Source: an uncultured Chloroflexales bacterium
Lineage (GTDB): Bacteria > Chloroflexota > Chloroflexia > Chloroflexales > Chloroflexaceae
Direction: 5' to 3'
DNA length: 64,000 nt
NCBI GenBank assembly: GCA_937918935.1
Contig: CAKZSI010000044.1
Location: 1-64,000 of the forward strand
The position numbers and the translations under genes are program-made. Positions 18,331 through 25,752 of the stretch are shown in pieces; the first letter of the stretch is position 1, and each line of letters begins with the position of its first letter. The notes beneath the pieces are model-generated. The model searched no databases, was not told the DNA's origin, and saw nothing but the letters and a program-made list of their open reading frames with translations.

Positions 18331-18662
18331 ATGTCCCCATTTATCGTTATCAGGGCCTGTGGGATCGCTGTGGGGCAAGCCCCAAACCCCGGTTTTTTCG
18401 GAGGTCATAGTGGCGTGGCTGCCAAAATCCCTTAAAAAACAACCCCCCGGGGCGGCGCAGCCGCCCCGTAGCCTGCCAGGGGAGGCCCACGTTGCATAAG
18501 CTCTGTTGATCGTAGTATGCCTATCTGTACAAATGCCAAAACTCCTGCTATACTCTTTTCTACACATAAAACCTATCGTTGTGGCAACACCTGCCAATTT
18601 ACAGCGAGACTTGTTTCTGTAGGTGCGTCCCGGAGCGACGACGTCCCTCCAAAAACCTCTTT

Positions 18663-18747
18663 CCGATACGGCGAAACCGTGCCGCATCGGAACGGAAATG
18701 TTGTGGGGGCCACAGGCCTTTGTAACCCCCGCCGAGACGCAGTCTCG
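18663..18747 (+). ncRNA. Candidate structured 5' leader
   Basis: Three successive helices: CCGAT/ATCGG (18663-18690) enclosing ACGG/CCGT; GGGGG/CCCCC (18705-18730); and a perfect CGAGAC-GCA-GTCTCG hairpin (18733-18747). It ends 66 bases before the start of the YscW-like gene. No known riboswitch signature was matched. It may be regulatory, or simply GC-rich folding. Confidence 0.3.
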
Positions 18748-18813
18748 TTGTACTGCTGGCAACTGACCGTATGTCCTGGCGGGAAATCGTTGATTGCCTT
18801 GCAGGAGGTAGTT

Positions 18814-19350
18814 ATGAAGGCCCTTCGTCTGGCGTTCGTCTCGCTGTTCGCCGTCGCGCTCATGGCCATACCCGGGCTTGCCACGGCCCAGACCACGCCC
18901 GCCGCAGTTTCCGGGACGCTCTCGTTGCGCGAACGGGTCGCCTTGCCGGGGAACGCAGTGGTAACAGTGCAGATCGCCGAGGTGGCCGCCGCCGGTCGAA
19001 CCGGCGCGCTGATTGCCGAGCAGCGCTTTACGACCAACAACGCGCAGCCCCCCTTCCGCTACACCGTGACCTATGATCCGGCGCGGATCGATCCCAACCG
19101 GCTGTATACGGTGCAGGCCAATATCAGTGTTGGTGGTCAGATCCGCTATTCGACCAACCAGGTGTACCGGGTGATCACCGGCGGCGCACCGGTGAGCGAT
19201 GTGAACATTACGCTGGTTGGTGTCCGCCTGCCGAACGGGAACACCGGCGCCCTGCCGCTGCTGATTGCCGGTCTGGCCCTGCTGGGCGCCCTGGCGGCGT
19301 TTGCCACCCGGCGCTTGCTCGCGCCTCGCGGCGAACGGGTCCCCGCATAA
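18814..19350 (+). CDS. Secreted YscW/YbaY-like protein with sorting-signal-like tail
   Basis: A 178-aa exported protein with signal peptide 1-26 (cleavage after ATA-Q). Its domain (about 32-136: SGTLSLRERVALPGNAVVTVQI ... Y-T-V-Q-A-N-I-S) matches the YbaY/YscW family of beta-sandwich lipoprotein domains. The C-terminus reads LPNGNTG (139-145), a hydrophobic helix (147-164), then RR and a charged tail. This is the architecture of a sortase-processed cell-wall sorting signal, though LPNGNTG is not a canonical LPxTG. A sortase gene follows immediately. Start ATG has GCAGGAGG at ideal spacing. The family role is unclear; surface display is inferred. Confidence 0.75.
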   Translation: MKALRLAFVSLFAVALMAIPGLATAQTTPAAVSGTLSLRERVALPGNAVVTVQIAEVAAAGRTGALIAEQRFTTNNAQPPFRYTVTYDPARIDPNRLYTVQANISVGGQIRYSTNQVYRVITGGAPVSDVNITLVGVRLPNGNTGALPLLIAGLALLGALAAFATRRLLAPRGERVPA

Positions 19351-19388
19351 GACGCTGTTCAGGGTCAGCAATGCCCGCGTTGGCGGTA

Positions 19389-19435
19389 CTCCGCAGTTCC
19401 ACACCTCCACATAACCTGGCTGTGGGGCTGCGGAG
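19389..19435 (+). other. Nested hairpin between YscW-like gene and sortase
   Basis: Outer stem CTCCGCAG/CTGCGGAG (19389-19396 and 19428-19435) encloses CCACA/TGTGG (19407-19411 and 19421-19425). Perfect arms in non-coding DNA; may be part of the 3' end or a leader. Confidence 0.45.
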
Positions 19436-19490
19436 GTGATGTCCGCAACGGTAAGCAGTTTTGAACCACGTCCAGAGGTACATAGTTGCG

Positions 19491-19535
19491 GCCCCGCCGT
19501 CCTGCCTGTGCCAGGTTGGACCGGCGGGGCTTTCT
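19491..19535 (+). terminator. Intrinsic terminator before the sortase gene
   Basis: GCCCCGCCG (19491-19499) pairs with CGGCGGGGC (19522-19530), inner CCTG/CAGG, followed by TTTCT. It is placed 40 bases before the sortase start, so it could end the YscW-like transcript or attenuate sortase expression. Confidence 0.7.
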
Positions 19536-19575
19536 GGTGGTCACGTGCTGTGACCTGCTGCACACTGGTCGCGTC

Positions 19576-20787
19576 ATGATCATTGTGAAACGAGTCGTAT
19601 CCATGAGCGCGTTGTCGCCGCTGCTGGTCCTGGCGGTGTGGTGGATCGCCACGAGTGTCGGGAGAGCGGCCCCGCTTCCTCAAGCTATGGCGCCAGCCTG
19701 TTTCACCGAAACTGGCTACTGCATTGACGGCCGCATCCGCGAACTCTGGGAACGCGGCGGCGGTTTGATGGTATTCGGATTTCCCATCACCGGGCTTCAG
19801 CCGGAGGTTATTGAAGGTCGCACGGTGATGCTACAGTGGTTTGAACGGGCGCGCATCGAGTTGCACCCCGAGTTGCCCTACCCCTACGATGCGCTGATCG
19901 GTCGCGTGGGCGCCGAGGCCCTGGCCCGTCGCGCCCCTATGCGAGCGGTGGCCAGCACGGCGATGGTGGGCGAGTGCCGCGCCTTTGCCGAGACGGGGTT
20001 GAGCGTCTGTGGCGAGTTCCTCGCGGCCTGGCTCGCCGGCGGTGCGAATCTGGACGGTGATGGCGCGCTGCGCGAAGGCGAGAGCCTGGCTCTGTACGGT
20101 CTGCCGCTCACGCCGCCCCGCACCGAGCAACTGTCCGATGGGTCCACTTACGTCGTACAGTGGTTCGAGCGCGCGCGCTTCGAGTTGCACCCGGAGATTG
20201 CCGAGGCGCTGGTGCTGCGCGGGCTCCTCGGACGCGAAGCCGAGCCGGTAGCCATTGACCCGCCTGGCGCTGCGCTGGCCGCGCTCGCGCCCGCGCCGGC
20301 GCCAGCACCGGCCCCCGCGCCCGTGGTTGACCTGAGCCCGCCGGTGCGCCTGGTGATCCCGGCGATCGGGTTGGAGGCTGCCACCGTGCCGGTGGGCGCC
20401 GATGAGACCGGCGCATTTGTGGTTCCCGATCACGATGTAGGCTGGTTCAGCGGGAGCGCGAGGCCCGGCGAGGGCGAGAACATCGTGCTGTGGGGGCACG
20501 TGCTGCCGTTTATGGCGCGGCCGCACATCCCGGCGCCGTTTGCGCGTCTGCGTGAGGTGGGCGCGGGGGCGCAGGTGGTGCTCTACGATGCCTCCGGGCA
20601 GCGCCATGAGTACGTGGTGACGCAGCAACTGCGCGTCGCTCCCGAACAGATCGACTTGCTCTTTCCGCAGGGTCGCGAAGTGGTGACGATCATCTCCTGC
20701 AGCGGTGACAGCATCGTTGTTGGCGGCGCTGTGGTTGATTTCACCGAGCGCCTGGTGGTCATTGCGGAGCCGAGGCGGTCGTCGTAG
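19576..20787 (+). CDS. Sortase with N-terminal tandem FERAR repeats
   Basis: A 403-aa exported transpeptidase. The signal/anchor is at about 1-32. Two repeats follow (about 65-118 and 172-222) sharing FGFP/YGLP, QWFERARxELHPE and a Gly-rich end, a module frequent in Chloroflexota extracellular proteins. After an Ala-Pro linker (238-250) comes the sortase domain with His308 (LWGH), Cys375 (IISCSG) and Arg392, the catalytic triad. The short barrel and TIISC motif suggest class E/F. Start ATG 19576 is favoured over 19603 because it gives the basic n-region; neither has a good ribosome site. The gene directly upstream encodes a probable substrate. Confidence 0.85.
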   Translation: MIIVKRVVSMSALSPLLVLAVWWIATSVGRAAPLPQAMAPACFTETGYCIDGRIRELWERGGGLMVFGFPITGLQPEVIEGRTVMLQWFERARIELHPELPYPYDALIGRVGAEALARRAPMRAVASTAMVGECRAFAETGLSVCGEFLAAWLAGGANLDGDGALREGESLALYGLPLTPPRTEQLSDGSTYVVQWFERARFELHPEIAEALVLRGLLGREAEPVAIDPPGAALAALAPAPAPAPAPAPVVDLSPPVRLVIPAIGLEAATVPVGADETGAFVVPDHDVGWFSGSARPGEGENIVLWGHVLPFMARPHIPAPFARLREVGAGAQVVLYDASGQRHEYVVTQQLRVAPEQIDLLFPQGREVVTIISCSGDSIVVGGAVVDFTERLVVIAEPRRSS

Positions 20788-20873
20788 CTTCACTGTCCGG
20801 GAGGGTGTAGCCCTCGCGGGCATACCTCACTGGTCTGTAACGTAAGTTGCCTTGCATTGCTGCCCCCCTTCGA

Positions 20874-20895
20874 GCCTCCCCCAACGGGGGGAGGC
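20874..20895. terminator. GC hairpin after the sortase gene
   Basis: GCCTCCCCC and GGGGGAGGC around a short loop, 87 bases after the sortase stop, followed by more C/G-rich palindromic DNA but no T-tract. Possible transcript end. Confidence 0.4.
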
Positions 20896-21053
20896 GCCGG
20901 GCGCTCTCCCCAGCCCGGGGTGGGGGTTTAGCGAAAAACGCAGTTCATAGACCACTCACGTCCCCGCCGGAAGGATGTTGAGCAAGCTTTGCCCGCACAT
21001 TTTGCAGGTCCGCAGTTGGATCGCCGGACCATGCACAGCCATGGAGTAGAGCT

Positions 21054-21929
21054 ATGAATCAGACTGATCATCGAAAAGGACGCATTGGCAGGGTCGCCCT
21101 GCTCGTGGCGCTGCTGGCAGCACTGCTGGGAGCGCTGCCGGTCGTAGCTCAGGAAGGGCCGACCGCGGGGCCGGTGGGCGATGAAGCGCTCCCCGAACAG
21201 GGCGGGGGACTGGTGGTGTTTCTTCCGGTGGTTGGCCGCGCGAGGGCCAATGTTCAGCTAACCCTGCGCCCGGTGCCGCTCGAGCGCGTGCAGCGGGGGA
21301 CCGTTCTGTCAGTCGAATTTCGTCTGACGAACGTCGATCAGGTCGCTGCTCCCTCAACCCTGATCAACCTCTCCTACGCCTCGCGCCTGCTGATCTTTAC
21401 CGAAACTGCGCTTGATCCTCGAGATGCGCAGGTTAGCTTTGACGATACGCGGGTGACGGTACGGGTCAACAACCTGGCGCCGGGCGAAACCCGTACCGGG
21501 CGGATCAACTTCTTCGTGCGCCGCGACGCGCCGATCGGCGACCGTATCCCGCTCTACGCGACCTTCCAGTGCCCGGTGCGCACCTGCCGCACTCCCCTGG
21601 TGCAGGTGGAGGTCATTCGCAATGAAGAAGAGGGCGTCGGAGGGACCTTCAGTCTCAGCGTGTCTCCCGACCGGGGGCCGCCCGGTACCGCCCATGTCTT
21701 CACCGGCGCTTTCTTCGCGCCTGGCGAAGAGATCGTGACCTGGTTGAACACGGAAACTGACGTCGTGCCGCTTGACATCATCACCACTGCTGATGGGGCG
21801 GGGCGCATCCGCATCGTGTTCGGGACGGGGGAACTGGTCCCTGGCTTCTACAGCCTGGTTGCCCACGGCGAACGCAGCGACATTACCGGGGTCGGAGCCT
21901 TCATCGTGACCGGGCCGGGGGTGCCGTAG
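21054..21929 (+). CDS. Secreted protein of unknown function
   Basis: A 291-aa protein with a basic n-region and hydrophobic helix (signal peptide about 1-32, VVAQ end). It carries LVVFLPVVG near residue 52, a motif shared with other Chloroflexota exported proteins. A beta-sandwich-like region (about 65-185: VEFRLTNVDQ ... NNLAPGETRTGRINFFV) resembles DUF11/CARDB-type domains of secreted structural proteins. A second beta domain follows (195-287: SPDRGPPGTAHVFTGAFF), similar to Ig-like 'PGT' folds. Start ATG has GGAG eight bases upstream. Two cysteines (QCPVRTC) could form a disulfide. It follows the sortase gene by 266 bases; it lacks a sorting tail, so it is probably fully secreted. Confidence 0.7.
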   Translation: MNQTDHRKGRIGRVALLVALLAALLGALPVVAQEGPTAGPVGDEALPEQGGGLVVFLPVVGRARANVQLTLRPVPLERVQRGTVLSVEFRLTNVDQVAAPSTLINLSYASRLLIFTETALDPRDAQVSFDDTRVTVRVNNLAPGETRTGRINFFVRRDAPIGDRIPLYATFQCPVRTCRTPLVQVEVIRNEEEGVGGTFSLSVSPDRGPPGTAHVFTGAFFAPGEEIVTWLNTETDVVPLDIITTADGAGRIRIVFGTGELVPGFYSLVAHGERSDITGVGAFIVTGPGVP

Positions 21930-21939
21930 GTTCCATCGA

Positions 21940-22049
21940 GCAGGGGTAGGGCCAGACCAGGTTTCCCCTGACCCCTGCCAAACTGGCGAGGCGACCACCG
22001 GCGCCCGCCTCGCAAGCAGGAGCGTGGCGAACCCGGGGTTCCCCACGCT
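21940..22049. repeat. Two module B palindromes in tandem
   Basis: 21940-21978 (GCAGGGGT ... GACC-A-GGTTTCCCC ... ACCCCTGC) and 22021-22049 (AGCGTGG ... CCCACGCT). They lie between convergent genes and may act as a bidirectional transcript end. Confidence 0.65.
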
Positions 22050-22078
22050 CCTCCCAATCCTCCCCCGTGGCGCTCGTG

Positions 22079-22984
22079 TCATATCGGCGCTGTGGCGTTC
22101 CGCCGGAGGAGCCGCGCGGCGAAGGCGCTGAGGCCGCGCTGCCCGAAGAGCCGCACGTAGTCCTCCGTCGCCACAAGTGGCCCTGGATCGGCGCCGCCGT
22201 TGCGCTCGCGCAGGTGCCAGCGGTGCTGCATGATCCAGCAGTAGAGATCGGCCTCGGTGCGCCCCGGAAAAGCCTCCAGCGCCCGGGTCTCGCGAATAAC
22301 CTGCACCACCGGCAGGTAAACCCGGTTGTACCACGAAACAACCGCTTCCTGAAGTGTAATCTCGCGGCCCGCCTCCTGACCCATGAAGTAGCGATGGGCA
22401 TTAATGTGGGCGATCAGGTCTAGATACCCGCCCGGTTCGCTGAACTCAATACGCTGGTCGGGGCGCAGATCGGCCAGGCCGGTCCACTCCAGGAAGTCGC
22501 TGTACTCCTCCTTACGCAGCAGGTCGCGTATGCTCAGATCGGGCGCGAGGGGCACGTCAACCACCAGTTCGGTGACCAGGGCCTCAATCTCGCGCTGGCC
22601 CTGCAGGCGCGCCACCGAGATGCGGTGGTGGCCGTCTTTGACAAAGAAGACATCGCCGAGTTTGTACAACTCGACGGGGGGCAGGCCACGCGCCTCGCGG
22701 TAGGCGCGATCCACCGACAACCAGCGCTGTCTGGTGATTTCGTTGCGGGGGGCGAACTGCCGGTCGAAGTCGGCATACCGCCCCTCGCTGCCAATAATAC
22801 GTTCGAGGGGCGCCATCTGGAGACCGAGGTGGTGCTGACCGCGCACATTGAGACGGGCGCGAACGTCATCAAAGGAAAGCAAGTCGTTGGGCGTGCGGGT
22901 CAGCAGGGCCAGCACCTGGCCGAGGAAGGCCTTGCGCCGCGCCCGGTCAAAGTTATCGCGGGTGATCTGACCGATCCAGGACAT
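22079..22984 (-). CDS. ParB-like DGHHR-domain protein
   Basis: A 301-aa protein with no close named family recognised. Residues about 85-145 contain YKLGDVFFVKDGHHRISVAR, a ParB/sulfiredoxin-like fold signature (D-G-H-H-R) used for nucleotide binding or hydrolysis. The rest is helical, with WIMQHRWHLRERNGG near the C-terminus. ParB-like CTPase or nuclease activity is possible but unproven. ATG at 22984 has AGGAG at good spacing; a short upstream extension is possible. Stand-alone leftward gene. Confidence 0.6.
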   Translation of the reverse strand: MSWIGQITRDNFDRARRKAFLGQVLALLTRTPNDLLSFDDVRARLNVRGQHHLGLQMAPLERIIGSEGRYADFDRQFAPRNEITRQRWLSVDRAYREARGLPPVELYKLGDVFFVKDGHHRISVARLQGQREIEALVTELVVDVPLAPDLSIRDLLRKEEYSDFLEWTGLADLRPDQRIEFSEPGGYLDLIAHINAHRYFMGQEAGREITLQEAVVSWYNRVYLPVVQVIRETRALEAFPGRTEADLYCWIMQHRWHLRERNGGADPGPLVATEDYVRLFGQRGLSAFAARLLRRNATAPI

Positions 22985-23306
22985 AGGTATGCTCCTGCCA
23001 CGTCGCACCACGCTGTGGACCGGTTGGTCGAACGGTGACGAACCTCCGTAGCCGTTCCGGTCTCAGCCCAGGGGTAGCACAGGGCGTCAATCTTTGCAAG
23101 GTTCATTGTTGCGCTGTCAACTTTCATGCGGCTGTGCCGTGAGACCATGGGCAATGAAGGAGAATTGTCCTGGGATGGCGCCGCCTTCCCAACGCCTCCC
23201 GCAGGATGGCCAGCACGGGAGGCGCGGCCCTCCGCACCTCCCAGAACGTAATCTGGTAGGAGAGCCGCGCCCTCCCAGACCCTTGCGAAGAGGGTCTGTT
23301 TTCACA
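22985..23306. other. Non-coding gap with module A repeats and a hairpin
   Basis: 322 bases. Two CCCTCC-type repeats at about 23214-23280. A CAGACCC/GGGTCTG hairpin (23276-23298) followed by TTTTC has intrinsic-terminator form on the plus strand, facing into the 3' end of the phosphoesterase gene. Confidence 0.55.
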
Positions 23307-23948
23307 TCAGGTGGGTTCCGCGGCGATTTCCAGCACGCGGTAGCCAGCCGTATTGATGACCCTGGTCTGCCGGTAGACCGTTTCAACCGCATCGTGGTAG
23401 CCATAGGAGAGGTGGATGTGCCCGTGGATCAGGTAGCGCGGGCGGAAGCGGTCCATCAACCAGAGGAAGGCGTGGAAGCCCTGGTGGGCATAATCGGGGC
23501 CGTTGTGAATGCCGAAGGGCGGGGCGTGGGTGATCAGGATGTCGAGGTAGCGCCCGAAGCGCGCGTGGTTGAGCAGCATCCAGGGAACCAGGCGCCAGAC
23601 GCGGCGCATCATTTCGGCCTCAGTGTACATATGGGCGCCCTCGGGCTTGTAGCGGAGCGAGCCGCCCAACCCGGCAATCAGCAGTCCCGCGTGGTGTACG
23701 CCGCGCCCCTCCAGGTTAACCGCGCCGCGTGCTTCGTGGAGCAGAGCGCCGTTGGATTGCAACTCGGGCGCGTCGTGGTTGCCGTGGACGTAGAAGCAGG
23801 GCACGCTTAGCATGGTTACGATGAACTCGACATAATAATAGGGTAAATCGCCGCAGCCGAGCACCATCGCGATCGCGCCAAAGCGCTGTTTGATGTTCAA
23901 ACTGTAGATTGAGGGAACGACCTCATCGCTGACGGTGAGAATTTGCAT
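23307..23948 (-). CDS. Calcineurin-like metallophosphoesterase (variant first motif)
   Basis: A 213-aa metallophosphoesterase. Four of the five family motifs are clear: GCGDLPYY (GD), YVHGNHDAPE (GNHD), ITHAPPFG and HGHIHLSYG. The first motif, normally D-x-H, reads SDEV: Asp8 is present but the His ligand is replaced by Val10, so the binuclear site may be altered. Substrate unknown; small members of this group act on nucleotides or phosphodiesters. ATG 23948 begins directly at the first strand. It lies 24 bases after the histidine kinase stop, so the two may be co-transcribed. Confidence 0.82.
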   Translation of the reverse strand: MQILTVSDEVVPSIYSLNIKQRFGAIAMVLGCGDLPYYYVEFIVTMLSVPCFYVHGNHDAPELQSNGALLHEARGAVNLEGRGVHHAGLLIAGLGGSLRYKPEGAHMYTEAEMMRRVWRLVPWMLLNHARFGRYLDILITHAPPFGIHNGPDYAHQGFHAFLWLMDRFRPRYLIHGHIHLSYGYHDAVETVYRQTRVINTAGYRVLEIAAEPT

Positions 23949-23972
23949 CGGGTGTGATGGTGTTCCTGCGCT

Positions 23973-25472
23973 TCACCGTGATGCGGGCAGGGGTGCTCCA
24001 TCGTTCGCCTCCACCTCCAGGGTGGGCTGTTGGAGGGGCTCGACGGGTGCGGGGTGTGGGGGGAGCGGCAGCCAGATGGCGAAGGTGCTGCCCCGGCCAG
24101 GGGCGCTGGCGACGGTCGCGTAGCCGTGGTGCGCCTCGGCGACCCGTTTGACGATGGACAAGCCCAGGCCAGCGCCGCCGCTGTAGCGCGATCGGGAGCG
24201 ATCGGCGCGGTAGAAGCGGTCGAAGATGTGCGGGAGATCTTCTTCGTTGATGCCCACACCGGTATCGGAGACAGTCAGCAGGGCGAAGCCATCGCGCTGC
24301 TCCAACCCGAGGGTCACCGTGCCGCCCGGCGGGGTGTACTGGAGGCCGTTTACGCCGAGGTTAAGCAGGGCCTGCTTCAGCCGATCGCGGTCACCCGGCA
24401 CGGTGACCTGATCCTCCGCGCCGATCCGCAGGGTCACACCGACGGCAAGGGGGCGCAATTCGCGATAGACCTCGAGCAGCAGGGTATCGAGTTCGACCGG
24501 CTCGAAGCGCACCTGTACCCGCGCGTCGCTCTGCGCCAGCAGCAGCAGGTCGTTCACCATGCGGATGAGACGTCCGGTTTCACGGCGCATATCGGCCAGG
24601 GCCTCGCGGGCGAGTTCGGGGTTGTTCAACCCGCCGCGCTCCAGTACCTCGAGGTTGCCCTGCATGGCGGCCAGGGGGGTGCGCAACTCATGGCTGACAT
24701 CGGCGACGAAGCGCCGTTGAGCGTTAAACAGCTTCTCCAGGCGCTCCAGCAGTTCATTCATCGTCACTGCCAGGCGATGGAGTTCATCCTGCTGCGGCGG
24801 CACCGGCACGCGCTGGGCCAGGTCCTCGGCTCGAACGATGCTCTGCGCAGTGCGGGTAATCTCGTCAATCGGCGACAGGGCCCGCCGGGAGAGGAGCGCC
24901 GTGCCGACAGCGGTCATCAGCAGGGCGATGGCCCCGCCGCCGAGCAAGATCCCGGTCAGCATGCGCAGGGTCGTTTCCACGTCGCGCAGGGGGCGCCAGA
25001 CCTGCAGGTAGCCGACCACCCGATTGTTGCTCTGTAGCACCAGCGGAGTGACCAGGGAGACCAGGTTAATGCCGTCTATTTCGTGCGTAGTGGTCAGACC
25101 GGTGGCCACACTCTCGGCGCCGAGGGTCAGGGCTTCGGGGGCGAGCGGCAAGTTGTGCCCGTCGAGGTTTGGTGTGCTGTTGAGCAATCTGCCGTTGCGG
25201 TCGAAGACCTGTGCGCCGAGGTTGGGGTTATTGAAGATCTGGATGAACTCGCTGCGCAGGTAGGGGTCAAGTTCGCCGGTAGGGGTGCGTACCGGTTCCA
25301 GCCCGCCGGCGTTGAAGATGGCGCGTACCTGGCGCGTGGCCGCCCACAGATCGCGCTGCACGCCAGCTAGCAGCGCCTGGCGCACCGAGAAGTAGATCCC
25401 GCAGCCCAGCAGCAGCAGGGCCAGGGCGAAGAAACCGGTATAGGCAAGTGTCAGGCGGGTGCGAAACGGCAT
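23973..25472 (-). CDS. Sensor histidine kinase (orphan)
   Basis: A 499-aa membrane kinase. Transmembrane helix 1 (about 10-30) and helix 2 (about 163-185) flank a periplasmic sensor. These are followed by HAMP (SRRALSPIDEITRTAQ), HisKA (FVADVSHELRTPLAAM, phosphoacceptor His), and HATPase_c with N-box NLGVNGLQYT, G1 DTGVG, F-box FDRFYR and G2 GAGLGLSIVK. The layout is that of EnvZ/BaeS-type kinases. No response regulator gene is adjacent, so its partner is elsewhere. The start ATG 25472 precedes the first transmembrane helix; upstream in-frame sequence is non-coding repeat DNA. No strong ribosome site. Confidence 0.92.
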   Translation of the reverse strand: MPFRTRLTLAYTGFFALALLLLGCGIYFSVRQALLAGVQRDLWAATRQVRAIFNAGGLEPVRTPTGELDPYLRSEFIQIFNNPNLGAQVFDRNGRLLNSTPNLDGHNLPLAPEALTLGAESVATGLTTTHEIDGINLVSLVTPLVLQSNNRVVGYLQVWRPLRDVETTLRMLTGILLGGGAIALLMTAVGTALLSRRALSPIDEITRTAQSIVRAEDLAQRVPVPPQQDELHRLAVTMNELLERLEKLFNAQRRFVADVSHELRTPLAAMQGNLEVLERGGLNNPELAREALADMRRETGRLIRMVNDLLLLAQSDARVQVRFEPVELDTLLLEVYRELRPLAVGVTLRIGAEDQVTVPGDRDRLKQALLNLGVNGLQYTPPGGTVTLGLEQRDGFALLTVSDTGVGINEEDLPHIFDRFYRADRSRSRYSGGAGLGLSIVKRVAEAHHGYATVASAPGRGSTFAIWLPLPPHPAPVEPLQQPTLEVEANDGAPLPASR

Positions 25473-25577
25473 CGGCGGGTCCACAAAAGAATACCCCTGA
25501 ATCCACGACGCGCCGTGTATGGCGCTATGGTGAGTGTAGCGCGAATCGCTCGTCCAGCGCAAGTGCAATACGTTGGA

Positions 25578-25682
25578 GGGGCGTGGGGCAACCCGGTTGC
25601 TCCACGCCCCTGCTCGAGGGGAGGGGTTGGGCAGGCAGTGCTCTCGGTCGCCGGATGAAGTTGGGGAAGCCAGGTTGCCCCA
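25578..25682. repeat. Two module B palindromes
   Basis: 25578-25610: GGGGCGTGGGGCAACC-C-GGTTGCTCCACGCCCC, 16-bp arms with one wobble. 25662-25682: TGGGGAAGCC-A-GGTTGCCCCA. Both are in the gap between meaB and the histidine kinase. Confidence 0.75.
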
Positions 25683-25752
25683 CGACCCTGCCCGAGGGGG
25701 ACGGGCAGCGCCCTTCCAGGAAAAGCTACGCCGGTGGTGCGCGGCGCTGCTT

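Larger units (their letters stand above)
18253..18813. other. Long non-coding gap with terminator and structured leader
   Basis: 561 bases. Contents are the metG terminator, a perfect GGGGCGGC/GCCGCCCC hairpin (18449-18467), an AT-richer stretch near 18520-18610 likely to hold the promoter of the next gene, and a run of three hairpins (18663-18747) before the YscW-like gene. Confidence 0.55.

Noticed and set aside
18663-18747. Possible c-di-GMP-I (GEMM) riboswitch because of GAAACC ... GGAACGGAAA
   Set aside because: The expected tetraloop-capped stem between the two boxes and the downstream receptor sequence are missing. Kept only as a generic structured leader.
16237-19683. Very long leftward open frame continuous with the SH3b protein (over 1500 codons in total)
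   Set aside because: It is antisense to metG and the YscW-like gene; composition is that of a shadow frame. Only the part from ATG 16236 has signal and domain structure.
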